The notes below the pieces were generated by a model. It ran no database searches. It was given only the letters and a program-made list of their open reading frames with translations, and was not told where the DNA came from. From VAZQ01 sp035552735 (GTDB lineage: Bacteria > Pseudomonadota > Alphaproteobacteria > Rhizobiales > Xanthobacteraceae), in contig DASZKX010000148.1 of assembly GCA_035552735.1 (NCBI GenBank), positions 1-23,916 of the forward strand: DNA of 23,916 nt. Direction: 5' to 3'. This document shows positions 1 to 7,879 of the stretch, piece after piece (positions within the stretch are counted from its first letter, which is position 1; each line of letters begins with the position of its first letter). The position numbers were made by a program, and so were the translations under genes.

Positions 1-16
1 TTTCGTTCCCGTCCAT
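1..16 (-). CDS. Start of a gene running off the left edge (partial)
   Basis: An ATG on the minus strand at 16-14 is followed by codons reading MDGNE up to the window edge. A purine-rich ribosome binding site (AAGGGAGA) lies a few bases upstream of this ATG, a perfect TTGACA hexamer lies further upstream, and there are two small hairpins beyond it. Only five residues are visible, so no function can be given. Such a compact start next to hairpins would fit an insertion sequence transposase, but that is a guess. Confidence 0.35.
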
Positions 17-63
17 CGTGAATCTCCCTTCTGTGTGCGTGGTGGCTCACGAGTCGGGAGTTT

Positions 64-92
64 CATCGATGGACGACCGCCGTAATTGTCAA
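64..92 (-). promoter_or_regulatory. Possible sigma-70 promoter for the left-edge gene
   Basis: On the minus strand an exact TTGACA box (92-87) is followed after 17 bases by a weak -10-like hexamer (TCGATG, 69-64). It points toward the ATG at 16. The -35 is convincing; the -10 is poor. Confidence 0.3.
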
Positions 93-105
93 ACTTCTAC
101 TGCCA

Positions 106-122
106 CCCCGGCAGAGCCGGGG
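106..122. other. Perfect 7-bp stem hairpin
   Basis: CCCCGGC and GCCGGGG pair around a 3-base loop. A second, smaller hairpin (CCTC/GAGG) lies directly beside it at about 125-135. There is no T-run on either side, so a simple terminator is unlikely. The rest of 1-298 shows no convincing gene. Confidence 0.4.
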
Positions 123-298
123 GACCTCTCTGTGAGGTTAGACCGGCAGCTCGAGCGGTTCATCTTGTGTCCACCGTATCCGGCTACTCAATCGGCTTCG
201 ATTCCGGTACGCTGATCGACATCGCATAGAACCAAGGGGTCCCTGGCGATTGGCCGCCTTGGATAGAAGGCGTGCCCGACGACGAACGGGAGGTTGGC

Positions 299-1231
299 AT
301 GAATGTGCGCAGGGACTTGCCCGTGTTGGTGATATTGACGGCAGCAGTTGCAGCACCGGCCTCGGGCCAAACAGCGGCGCCGGCAGCTGTAACATCGGCC
401 ACCCCCAACGCCGCATCGATTCCGGATTTTTCCGGCGCCTGGGCGCATCCCGGGATCGGCTTTGGGCCGCCGTTGTCGGGGCCAGGCCCAGTGCGGAACA
501 AATCGCGGCTCCGCTCCGGCGCGAGCAATCCCGATCAGCTGGTCGGCGATTACAGCAACCCGATTCTGAAGCCCGAGGCCGCCGAGCTTGTCAAGAAGTT
601 CGGCGACGTCTCATTGTCGGGCCGGGCTTTTCCAGACCCGGACAGCCAGTGTCTACAGAATCCCGTGCCCTATATTTTCTGGAACTTCTACGTCCGGCTG
701 CTGCAGCAGCCCGACAAGGTCACGATCATTTATCAGCACGACGATGACTTCCGCCAAGTGCGGCTGAACCAGCCTCATGCCGCGAGGGTGATCCCATCTG
801 TGCATGGGGATTCCGTCGGCCATTACCAAGGCGACACGCTGGTCGTCGACACCGTGGGGGTCAAGGTCGGGCCGTACCGGATGATCGACCGTTTCGGCAC
901 TCCGTATACGCGAGCCTTGCACGTGGTCGAGCGCTACCGTCTCATTGACTACGAAGCAACCAAGGAAGCGCTAGATCGAGCCAAAAAGGAATGGCCACCC
1001 GTTGGCGCTACTATCGATCCCAGCTACAGGGGCAAGGGCTTGCAGCTCGAATTCACGGTGGAGGATGAAGGCGTCTTCGCCATGCCCTGGTCGGCGACAA
1101 TTACATATGGCCGCGACGCGAATCCGTGGGAGGAACGTGTCTGCGCTGAAAATGTGCAACACGAGTATGATGGACATTTCTTTTCCGACGGGGACGCGCA
1201 TGTGCCGACTGCCGACAAGCCGGACTTCTGA
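299..1231 (+). CDS. Secreted protein of unknown function
   Basis: A 310-residue protein beginning with a classical signal peptide: a basic start (MNVRR), a hydrophobic core, and a likely cleavage near ASGQ/TAAPA. The ATG at 299 is preferred over the in-frame one at 272 because GGGAGG stands just before it and the signal peptide then begins correctly. The mature part opens with PDFSGAW and contains the conserved-looking stretches SVGHYQGDTLVVDTVGVK, GTPYTRALHVVERYRL and FTVEDEGVFAMPWSATITY, and it ends in PTADKPDF. I recognise these as typical of a family of exported hypothetical proteins in soil bacteria, with no assigned activity. There are no cysteine clusters or transmembrane segments after the signal. 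It converges on the cytochrome gene next door, so any partnership with the PQQ dehydrogenase module is only suggested by location. Confidence 0.8.
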   Translation: MNVRRDLPVLVILTAAVAAPASGQTAAPAAVTSATPNAASIPDFSGAWAHPGIGFGPPLSGPGPVRNKSRLRSGASNPDQLVGDYSNPILKPEAAELVKKFGDVSLSGRAFPDPDSQCLQNPVPYIFWNFYVRLLQQPDKVTIIYQHDDDFRQVRLNQPHAARVIPSVHGDSVGHYQGDTLVVDTVGVKVGPYRMIDRFGTPYTRALHVVERYRLIDYEATKEALDRAKKEWPPVGATIDPSYRGKGLQLEFTVEDEGVFAMPWSATITYGRDANPWEERVCAENVQHEYDGHFFSDGDAHVPTADKPDF

Positions 1232-1318
1232 GAGGCGTCGGTGGAATTTGTGGTACGAAGCTGCCTGACGCTCCACACCCGGACTGCATTCCGAGGAGCA
1301 GCGGTTATGCAGTGATCC

Positions 1319-2311
1319 CTACTGTGGAGGCAGCGAGCCGAGATATGAGGCAATCGCGATGATGTCGTCCTCCGACAGATTGGCGACGACCGGCTTCATC
1401 AAGGCCGCAGCTTTGCCCGCGCTCGAGCCGTGTCGCAGATCGAAGAGCTGTCGTGCGACGTATAGCGGTTGCAGTCCCGCGAGCCGCGGGACCTCGCCCA
1501 GGCCTTTCAAATCCTCACCGTGACAGAGCGCGCATTGCACCGTTTTCCCGGACGCTCCGCCTTTGACCAACGCTTCGCCTCTGGCGATGCTGCCAGGCGG
1601 CACGTAGGCGATGAAACCGGAATGCGGGTCGCGGATTTCCGTGCGGAACGGATCGGCGGGGATCTCAAGGATACGGTGTCCAATCGGCTCGGTGCCGCCG
1701 TCGGGAAGGAGCTGACGATGACGGCCCGCGGTGGCGATGAACGTCTTCGGCGGCGTGTCGGTCTCGATGACCTTCACCCACACGGCGGGTTTCGACGCCG
1801 CGAAGTATTCGGCGGCCTGGCGAATGTCCTCGTCCGACGTGGCTTTCGCGATGGGGCCCATGCGTGCGTTGTCCTGACGCGTGCCCGCCTTGTAGTACGC
1901 CATCTGCCGGATCAGGTACTCGGACGGCTGGCCTGCGATGTCGGCGGCTTCCGGATGGCCCTGGCCGGACATAAGATGGCACGAGCCGCAGGCAAATCTG
2001 ATCCCCGGACCGCCTGTTACCGATCGCGGCGCGGCCGGGTGCTCGTCGGGAAACCAGTCTGGGGGATTCGCGTTCCCGGCGATCTTGGCGGCGTCGTACT
2101 CCTTCGCGCTGCCGGGTGCCTTCACGATGCCTTCCGGCCGCACAGCGGATGGTTGGATCTTGTCCGGGATGTTGAAGGCCCAGTCGGGCAGTCCCGCCGG
2201 GACGGTGAGCTCCGCCTGCGCGTTGACCTCCCGCACCAGGAGCGGAGCAAGCGCGCACACCAGAACGGCGATGCAAACGGACGTGTTTGGTCGGAGGATT
2301 CGGCGGATCAC
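1319..2311 (-). CDS. Periplasmic dihaem c-type cytochrome
   Basis: A 330-residue exported cytochrome. It starts at a GTG with AGGAG eight bases upstream. The signal peptide ends near VNAQA (residues 28-33). Two covalent haem sites are visible: C108-G-S-C-H112 and C260-A-L-C-H264. Methionines that could be the sixth ligands follow each site (M151 in ARMGP, M306 in ALMKP). This is the layout of a cytochrome c4/c553-like dihaem protein with two domains, here with a spacer of roughly 70 residues between them. The gene is divergent from the PQQ dehydrogenase, which has no haem domain of its own, so the cytochrome is a natural candidate for its electron acceptor. That pairing is inferred from context. 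Confidence 0.9.
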   Translation of the reverse strand: MIRRILRPNTSVCIAVLVCALAPLLVREVNAQAELTVPAGLPDWAFNIPDKIQPSAVRPEGIVKAPGSAKEYDAAKIAGNANPPDWFPDEHPAAPRSVTGGPGIRFACGSCHLMSGQGHPEAADIAGQPSEYLIRQMAYYKAGTRQDNARMGPIAKATSDEDIRQAAEYFAASKPAVWVKVIETDTPPKTFIATAGRHRQLLPDGGTEPIGHRILEIPADPFRTEIRDPHSGFIAYVPPGSIARGEALVKGGASGKTVQCALCHGEDLKGLGEVPRLAGLQPLYVARQLFDLRHGSSAGKAAALMKPVVANLSEDDIIAIASYLGSLPPQ

Positions 2312-2435
2312 GGCGGGGCTCCTCTCCCGTTCTCGACGAAGGTCGGTTGTTGGTTATCCCAGCGAGGGTAAAGGCATCCACCGAGAGCCGCAAGCCCCGC
2401 CAGGACGAGCCCGATCTTCTCTCCGGAGGCCTCGC

Positions 2436-2473
2436 GCCGAGGGATCGCCAGCATGCCGAGGGATCGCCAGCAT
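2436..2473. repeat. Exact tandem duplication of a 19-bp unit
   Basis: The 19-base unit GCCGAGGGATCGCCAGCAT occurs twice with no gap (2436-2454 and 2455-2473) in the divergent intergenic region between the cytochrome and the PQQ dehydrogenase. It may be a duplicated regulator site or just a slippage event. Confidence 0.75.
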
Positions 2474-2548
2474 CATGTCGGAGGCCCTGAATTCTTCTGG
2501 AACTATCCGCGGATGGAATTTTCGGCAACGACACGTCCGGGCCGGGTG

Positions 2549-2584
2549 GGTCTTGCGGCAAGACCACGAAACCGCGAATAATAA
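2549..2584 (+). promoter_or_regulatory. Operator-like dyad and possible promoter for the PQQ dehydrogenase
   Basis: GGTCTTGC and GCAAGACC form a perfect 8-bp inverted repeat around a single base (2549-2565). It overlaps a weak -35-like TTGCGG (2553-2558), followed after 18 bases by AATAAT (2577-2582), which differs from TATAAT at one position and lies in an unusually AT-rich patch. The start codon of the dehydrogenase is about 50 bases downstream. The dyad is plain in the sequence; the promoter reading is tentative. Confidence 0.4.
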
Positions 2585-2634
2585 TAACGGATCGGCAGTC
2601 GTGCGTGGGGTCCGAAGGGATAAAAGGAGTCGTC

Positions 2635-4398
2635 ATGAAGAATGCAAAGCTGCTCAGCCTTGTCGCCGTCGCGCTTCTATCGACCGCTGCACTGACCCCG
2701 CTTCGTGCCGCCGACATGACGTTCGAGCGCGCCTTGAATGCGGACAAGGAGCCGCAGAACTGGCTGCTCCACCACAAGAACTATCAGGGCCATCGCTTTT
2801 CGCAGCTCAAGGAGATCGACACCACGACTGTCGCGAACCTCAAGCTCGCCTTCACGGTCGGGCTCGGCGGGATGGAAGCCGGCGTCAAGCACGCCAACGG
2901 CAATCTGGAAGCGACGCCGCTCGTCGACGACGGCATCATGTACATCACCGACGGCTGGGGTTCGGTCTATGCGATCGACGTCACCGGCGGCAAGAAGGGC
3001 GTCATCCGCTGGAAATTCAATCCCGAGGTCGATCGCGTCTGGGCCGGCGACGTCGCCTGCTGCGGCGTCAACAACCGTGGCGTCGCGCTGTGGAAGGACA
3101 AGATCATCTCGGCCGCGCTCGACGGGCGCCTTTTCGCGCTCAATCGCGCGACCGGCGAGAAGATCTGGGAGCGCAAGGTCGCCGAGCCCGCGAACGGCGA
3201 GAGCGTGACGCTCGCGCCGCTCGTCATCCGCGACCTCGCCATCATCGGCTCCGCCGGCGGCGAATACGGCATCCGCGGCTGGATCGACGCGACCGACCTC
3301 AACACCGGCAAGCAAGCCTGGCGCACCTTCACGATCCCGGGAAAGGGCGAGCCCGGCAACGAGACCTGGAAGGACGGGCAGGACCGCTGGATGCACGGCG
3401 GCGGATCGGTCTGGGTCACCGCGACCTATGACAATGACACCGATACGATCTACCAAGGCATCGGCAATGCCGGTCCCGACTACGATCCGGAATTCCGCCC
3501 GGGCGACAACAAGTGGGCAGCGAGCGTGCTTGCGCTCGATCCCAACACCGGCAAGATCAAGTGGGGTTTCCAGTACACGCCCAACGATCCCTACGACTAC
3601 GACGAGATCTCCGAGCACCAGCTCATCGACGCCATCGTCAACGGCGAGAATCGCAAGCTCGTGGTGCACGGCGCGCGCAACGGCTTCTACTATGCGTTCG
3701 ACCGCGCCAACGGCTCGTTCGTCGCCGGCAAACAATATGTCGACGAGCTGAACTGGACCCGGGGCCTCGACCCAAAGACCGGACGGCCCCTCGACTACGA
3801 TCCGAACAAGGACGTGCAGCCCTACGTCGAAGGCACTCATGCGACGCGCGCGAAGCCAGTGGGCACGCGCTGCCCGGCAACATCCGGCGGCAAGAATTGG
3901 GAGCCCGCGGCCTATAATCCGGAGCTCAAGCTCATCTATATTCCCTCGTCGGAAGGCTGCAGCGAGATCAATCTGGTCGAGCAGAAGGATTTCGTGGACC
4001 AGGGCGGCCCCGTGAAGCCGCGCGACCGGTTCGACGGCGGCAGCAACAAGCGCCTGAAGCAGACCACCGGCAGCATCAAGGCGCTCGATCCCGTGACCGG
4101 CGAGATCAAGGCCGTGGCCCGCACCGATCTGCCGAATTGGTCCGGCGTGCTCGCGACCGCCGGCAATCTCGTGTTCACCGGCCTTTGGGAGGGCGCCCTG
4201 GTGGCCTACGACGCCCGCACCTTGCAGGAGGTTTGGCGCTTCGATACCGGTTGCGGCGTGATGGCACCGCCGATCAGCTACGCGGTCAACGGCAAGCAAT
4301 ACATCGCGGTGGCGGCCGGCCCGCACTGGCTCGGGGCGCGGCCGGCTGAGCTCAAGCTCGCCAATGCGTGCTCGATGCTCTACGTCTTCTCGTTGTGA
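2635..4398 (+). CDS. PQQ-dependent alcohol dehydrogenase, lanthanide-type signature
   Basis: A 587-residue periplasmic quinoprotein of the methanol/ethanol dehydrogenase family, oxidising an alcohol (or aldehyde) with PQQ. The start at ATG 2635 follows AAAAGGAGT and gives a clean signal peptide ending near PLRA/ADM. Family hallmarks: vicinal cysteines C142-C143 (the disulfide over PQQ), E210 in GGEYGIRGW and N278 in GIGNAGPDYD (metal ligands), the GDNKW propeller motif, and the catalytic aspartate D321 in PYDYDEISEH. Two residues on, D323 occupies the position that is alanine in calcium enzymes (MxaF) and aspartate in lanthanide enzymes (XoxF, PedH/ExaF), so a rare-earth metal is predicted. 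There is no C-terminal cytochrome domain, so an external acceptor is needed; the divergent dihaem cytochrome fits. No PQQ synthesis genes are in the window. The substrate is unknown. Confidence 0.93.
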   Translation: MKNAKLLSLVAVALLSTAALTPLRAADMTFERALNADKEPQNWLLHHKNYQGHRFSQLKEIDTTTVANLKLAFTVGLGGMEAGVKHANGNLEATPLVDDGIMYITDGWGSVYAIDVTGGKKGVIRWKFNPEVDRVWAGDVACCGVNNRGVALWKDKIISAALDGRLFALNRATGEKIWERKVAEPANGESVTLAPLVIRDLAIIGSAGGEYGIRGWIDATDLNTGKQAWRTFTIPGKGEPGNETWKDGQDRWMHGGGSVWVTATYDNDTDTIYQGIGNAGPDYDPEFRPGDNKWAASVLALDPNTGKIKWGFQYTPNDPYDYDEISEHQLIDAIVNGENRKLVVHGARNGFYYAFDRANGSFVAGKQYVDELNWTRGLDPKTGRPLDYDPNKDVQPYVEGTHATRAKPVGTRCPATSGGKNWEPAAYNPELKLIYIPSSEGCSEINLVEQKDFVDQGGPVKPRDRFDGGSNKRLKQTTGSIKALDPVTGEIKAVARTDLPNWSGVLATAGNLVFTGLWEGALVAYDARTLQEVWRFDTGCGVMAPPISYAVNGKQYIAVAAGPHWLGARPAELKLANACSMLYVFSL

Positions 4399-4417
4399 CG
4401 CAGGGCCGGCGCGGCGA

Positions 4418-4435
4418 GCTCCGTCATGGCGGAGC
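4418..4435 (+). terminator. Hairpin after the PQQ dehydrogenase
   Basis: GCTCCG and CGGAGC pair around six bases, starting 20 bases after the stop codon. A T-rich stretch (CTTATATTTC) follows some 15 bases later but there is no direct T-run, so terminator function is uncertain. Confidence 0.3.
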
Positions 4436-4459
4436 ACTGCTGCGCCTTATATTTCAATA

Positions 4460-4663
4460 TCATGAGGGCACGTCCGGGTCGACGCGGTGCTGATAGAGCA
4501 GCGGCTCTATCGTGTCGACCTTCAGGCGCTTGAGGGAACCTTCGACGGCCTGTTTGATGTGCTGCGGCCGGCTATTGAGGCCGACCCATTGCGGATCGCC
4601 CTTGGGGTCGAGCTCGAAACCGAACTTGGTGGCGATCACCACTTCCCCGCGGAACGGAGCAAC
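4460..4663 (-). pseudogene. Remnant of an aldo/keto reductase
   Basis: About 68 codons on the minus strand match the middle of an aldo/keto reductase of the YakC/AKR13-like group: APFRGEVVIATKFGF, then WVGLNSRPQHIKQAVEGSL, then YQHRVDPDVP, which ends at once in a stop. The catalytic-site lysine of this family is the K in IATKFGF, and the H in YQHRVDP is also typical. The N-terminal half of the barrel (start, GxGxM motif, catalytic Asp/Tyr) and everything after RVDPDVP are missing. Upstream minus-strand frames show no further match. There is also one extra residue in the IEPLLYQHR segment compared with the usual IDLFYQHR. It lies antisense to the region just before the acyl-CoA synthetase and is best read as debris of a deleted gene. 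Confidence 0.7.
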
Positions 4664-4825
4664 GGCTTTGCAGTCCTCGACGGCCTTTGCCCTGCTGGTC
4701 GATGCCTTGCGCCATCGGGGTTAGCGACAGCGCTTGCCGAGGGCGTTTCTCAAAGACATCCTTCGCGACCGGTGTGGCTCCGGTTGACGCCAACAAAGAC
4801 GGCGAGGCGATTGCGGGAGGACGGT

Positions 4826-7000
4826 TTGGATCTCGAAGCCTCGAAGCGGAAGGTCGCGGCGCTCACCGCGCCGCGCAACGTCGTCCTGGTCGGCGCCAGC
4901 GATCGAGCCGGCAGCTGGGCGGCACGTGTCTGGCGCAATCTCAATCGCTACCAGTTTCCGGGCCCGATCCATTTCATCAATCCGCGCCGGAGCGAGATCT
5001 GGGAGCGGCCCTGCTATCCGGATTTCAAGTCGCTGCCGGAAGCGCCCGATCACCTGGTGATCCTGGTCCCGGCGGCCGGCGTGGCCGAGACGCTGCGCAA
5101 CGGCGCGGTGGCGGGTGCGCGCAGCGCCACGGTGTTCTCGGCGGGTTTCGGCGAAGCCTTCGACCGTGAGGCCGCGGCACTCGGCCGCGAGCTCAAGGCG
5201 GTGATCGCGGAAACGGGCTTGGGCGTATCGGGCCCCAACTGCATGGGCAATGTGTGCGCCAAAAGCTCCCTGGTGACCCTGACGGAGGATCGGCCTCTGG
5301 CAGTGCGCGCCGGCCCGGTCGCGCTGGTCGGACAGAGCGGCGGCATGATGATCTTCATCAATGCGGCGCTCGAGGAGCGCGGCATCTGGGCCGAATATCT
5401 GATCACCAGCGGCAACGAAGCCGGCCTGTCGGTGCCCGACTATGTGGCCTTCTTTGCCGACCAGCCCGAGCTCAAGGTCATCATCATTTACGTGGAGGCG
5501 ACCGCGAACCCGCAGAAATTCGCCGCTGCCTGCCGCATGGCGCGCGCGGCCGGCAAGGAAATCGTGGCGGTGAAGCTCGGCCAGTCGGAAGCCGGGCGCA
5601 CTGCCGCCATGGCGCATACCGGTTCGCTCGCCGGCAGCGTCCAGGTCTTCGACGCGCTCTGCGGCGAGCTTGGCGTCATCCGGGCCGACACGCTCGACGA
5701 TGCGGTCGAGACCACCGAGCTCCTCGCCCATACGGGTGCGCCGGCCGGCCGCCGCCTCGGCGTCATCACGCTGTCGGGCGCCTTCCGGGGCCTCATCCTC
5801 GACGGCGCGGAGCGAAACGAGCTGGCACTGCCGGCGCTGGCGCCACAAACCACGGACCGGCTCAACGCCGTGCTTGGGGTCGGATCATTGGTGAGCAATC
5901 CGATCGACGGCGGCTTTGGGGTGCTGACCAGCGCCGAGAATTACCTGGCCTCGATCGAGGCCATGCAGGCCGATCCTGGACTGGACATGCTGTTGCTGCA
6001 GGAGGCGCTGCCGCGCGAGGCCGGCTCCGCCCGCGCCGAGAACTACATCGCGATGGTCGAGAGCTGCGCGGCGGGCGGCGCCCGCAAGCCGATCGCCTTT
6101 GTCACGCCGGTCTCCCACGGGCAAACCGATCACAGCCGCGCGCTGCGGGCCCGCGCCCCCCATGTCTCGTTCCTGCAAGAGGCCAACAAGGCGCTACGCG
6201 CGATTGCGAGCGTCGCGCGGGCGCGCGAAGGCGAACGGCTCGCCACCACGGCGGACGCGTCGAACCGAAGCCCGACGGCCGCGCAAGCGCAAGCAATCGC
6301 GGGCATGGGAGCCCGCCTGGACGCGCAGGCGACGGCGCTCGATGAAGTGGAGTCCAAGGACCTGTTGCGCGCCTATGGGGTCCTCTCGCCGGCGGAAGCG
6401 CTGGTGACATCGCCGACCGAAGCGCTGAACGCCGCCGATCGCATCGGCTATCCGGTCGTGCTCAAGGCGGTTTGCGCCACGCTCACGCACAAATCGGATG
6501 CCGGCGGGGTCGCGCTCAATCTTTCGAGCCGCGCCGAGGTGGCGGCCGAATACGAGGCCATGTCGGATCGCCTGAAGCTGCAACAGCACCCGCTCGCCGG
6601 TGCGCTGGTCTGCCGGCAGATCCGCGGCGGCCTGGAGCTCGTGCTCGGCCTGCATCGCGACCCCGAGATGGGCCTGGTGGTGATGGCCGGCAGCGGCGGC
6701 GTGCTGCTCGAGCTGGTGCGGGACGTGGCATTCTGCGTTCCGCCGGTCAGCCCGCAGAAGGCCCGCCACATGCTCGCCCGCACCCGTGCCGGAGCGCTGA
6801 TGAAGGGGTATCGGGGCAGGGGCCCGCTCGACAGCGAGGCCGTGGTGGCGGCCCTGGTGGGGCTCGGTCATCTCGCGGTCGACCTCGAGAACGTGATCGA
6901 ATCGATCGATATCAATCCGTTCGTGGCGTTGCCGCAGGGCCAGGGCGGCCTGGCGCTCGATGCCTTGGTGGTGTTGCGGCCAGCGGGCGGCAGGGCTTGA
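4826..7000 (+). CDS. Fused ADP-forming acyl-CoA synthetase (acetate-CoA ligase family)
   Basis: A 724-residue single-chain synthetase that interconverts an acyl-CoA, ADP and phosphate with the free acid, CoA and ATP. The layout is standard for the alpha-beta fusion: a CoA-binding Rossmann domain near the start (RNVVLVGASDR), two ligase/flavodoxin-like domains in the middle with H264 in the AHTGSLAG loop (the phosphohistidine site), and a C-terminal ATP-grasp domain from about residue 509 (ESKDLLRAYG, then THKSDAGGV). I place the start at TTG 4826 because GGGAGG lies five bases before it and homology begins right after. The open frame runs back to 4487, but that part is antisense to the aldo/keto reductase remnant and looks non-coding. 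The acid substrate is unknown. It could activate or release a product of the neighbouring oxidative enzymes. Confidence 0.88.
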   Translation: MDLEASKRKVAALTAPRNVVLVGASDRAGSWAARVWRNLNRYQFPGPIHFINPRRSEIWERPCYPDFKSLPEAPDHLVILVPAAGVAETLRNGAVAGARSATVFSAGFGEAFDREAAALGRELKAVIAETGLGVSGPNCMGNVCAKSSLVTLTEDRPLAVRAGPVALVGQSGGMMIFINAALEERGIWAEYLITSGNEAGLSVPDYVAFFADQPELKVIIIYVEATANPQKFAAACRMARAAGKEIVAVKLGQSEAGRTAAMAHTGSLAGSVQVFDALCGELGVIRADTLDDAVETTELLAHTGAPAGRRLGVITLSGAFRGLILDGAERNELALPALAPQTTDRLNAVLGVGSLVSNPIDGGFGVLTSAENYLASIEAMQADPGLDMLLLQEALPREAGSARAENYIAMVESCAAGGARKPIAFVTPVSHGQTDHSRALRARAPHVSFLQEANKALRAIASVARAREGERLATTADASNRSPTAAQAQAIAGMGARLDAQATALDEVESKDLLRAYGVLSPAEALVTSPTEALNAADRIGYPVVLKAVCATLTHKSDAGGVALNLSSRAEVAAEYEAMSDRLKLQQHPLAGALVCRQIRGGLELVLGLHRDPEMGLVVMAGSGGVLLELVRDVAFCVPPVSPQKARHMLARTRAGALMKGYRGRGPLDSEAVVAALVGLGHLAVDLENVIESIDINPFVALPQGQGGLALDALVVLRPAGGRA

Positions 7001-7408
7001 GGTCAGGGGCTGATCAGCGCGACGTGACATATCGCCGTTCCAATGGCATCACCTGCGATCAAGCACCCGCAAGCGCCGGCCCGTTCAGCGAGCCGCCGCG
7101 ATCGTCCGACGCACGGAGTTGATCGCCGCCAAGTCGCGTACAGTCGTACCGCCGTTTTCGCATACGTTCCGATCGGCGCCCGTTTGATGAGCATCTCGGC
7201 GTGACCGAGTTCAAGCCCCGCCAAGCGCATTATTCCCGGCGTACGGTAAAAGGATTGCGCTCGCGCAGGCCATTTCAACCGCTAGGCCCCCGATCCAGGG
7301 CGTGCTAGTTTGGGGCCATTCAAAGGGCGGTCCGGTTTTGCGCCCGCCGGCCGCCGGCAGAGTGGGCGCGCTCATCCACATCACGCAACCACATCGCGGA
7401 ACCACGTC
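7001..7408. other. Intergenic region before the molybdenum hydroxylase
   Basis: 408 bases with no open frame that resembles a known protein on either strand. The only structure I see is a GC-rich dyad in the leader at about 7340-7379 (GCGCCC pairing with GGGCGC, with CCGGC-type symmetry inside), some 30 bases before the start codon of the next gene. It may be leader RNA structure. I do not see a convincing promoter. Confidence 0.4.
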
Positions 7409-7864
7409 ATGATCAACATCAAGGTCAACGGGACCTCGCATCAGCTCGATGTCGAGGGCGACACCCCGCTTCTCTGGGTCTTGCGCGAGGAGATCGGGCT
7501 GACGGGAACGAAATTCGGCTGCGGCATCGCCCAATGCGGTGCCTGCACCGTGCACGTCAACGGACAGGCCATGCGCTCCTGCTCGGTGCAGGTCGGCAGC
7601 GTCGAGGGCGCCGAGATCATCACCATCGAAGGGCTCTCGCCCGACAGCATGCATCCGGTGCAGCAGGCGTGGCTGACTGAGCAAGTGCCGCAGTGCGGCT
7701 ACTGCCAGTCCGGCCAGATCATGGCGACGGCGGCCTATCTCAAGGCCAATCCGAGCCCAACCGACGCCGACATCGACGCCAACCTCACCAACATCTGCCG
7801 TTGCGGCACCTACGAGCGGCTCCGCCGCGCGGTGCATCGCGCTGCAGCTCTGATGCGCGCGTGA
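7409..7864 (+). CDS. Two-[2Fe-2S] subunit of a molybdenum hydroxylase (IorA-like)
   Basis: A 151-residue small subunit of the xanthine dehydrogenase/isoquinoline 1-oxidoreductase family, which passes electrons from the molybdenum site to an acceptor. The plant-type ferredoxin domain binds one cluster with C38, C43, C46 and C58 (GCGIAQCGAC then MRSC). The helical C-terminal domain binds the second with C96, C99, C130 and C132 (QCGYCQSG and ICRCG). The length matches the family. The start at ATG 7409 gives the usual MINIKVNG beginning; an in-frame start further upstream (about 7310) would add a non-homologous leader. It has no export signal and presumably travels folded with the Tat signal of the large subunit, whose gene starts 15 bases later. 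Confidence 0.93.
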   Translation: MINIKVNGTSHQLDVEGDTPLLWVLREEIGLTGTKFGCGIAQCGACTVHVNGQAMRSCSVQVGSVEGAEIITIEGLSPDSMHPVQQAWLTEQVPQCGYCQSGQIMATAAYLKANPSPTDADIDANLTNICRCGTYERLRRAVHRAAALMRA

Positions 7865-7879
7865 GCGGGAGGCACCACA

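Noticed and set aside
1232..1318. Terminator between the convergent genes
   Set aside because: I found no stable hairpin or T-run in these 87 bases.
2677..4437. 586-residue open frame antisense to the PQQ dehydrogenase
   Set aside because: Low-complexity translation rich in R, A, G and D with no motif; a codon-bias shadow.
4487..4825. Upstream part of the acyl-CoA synthetase frame as a true N-terminus
   Set aside because: It matches no CoA ligase sequence, is antisense to an aldo/keto reductase remnant, and a good ribosome binding site precedes the TTG at 4826.
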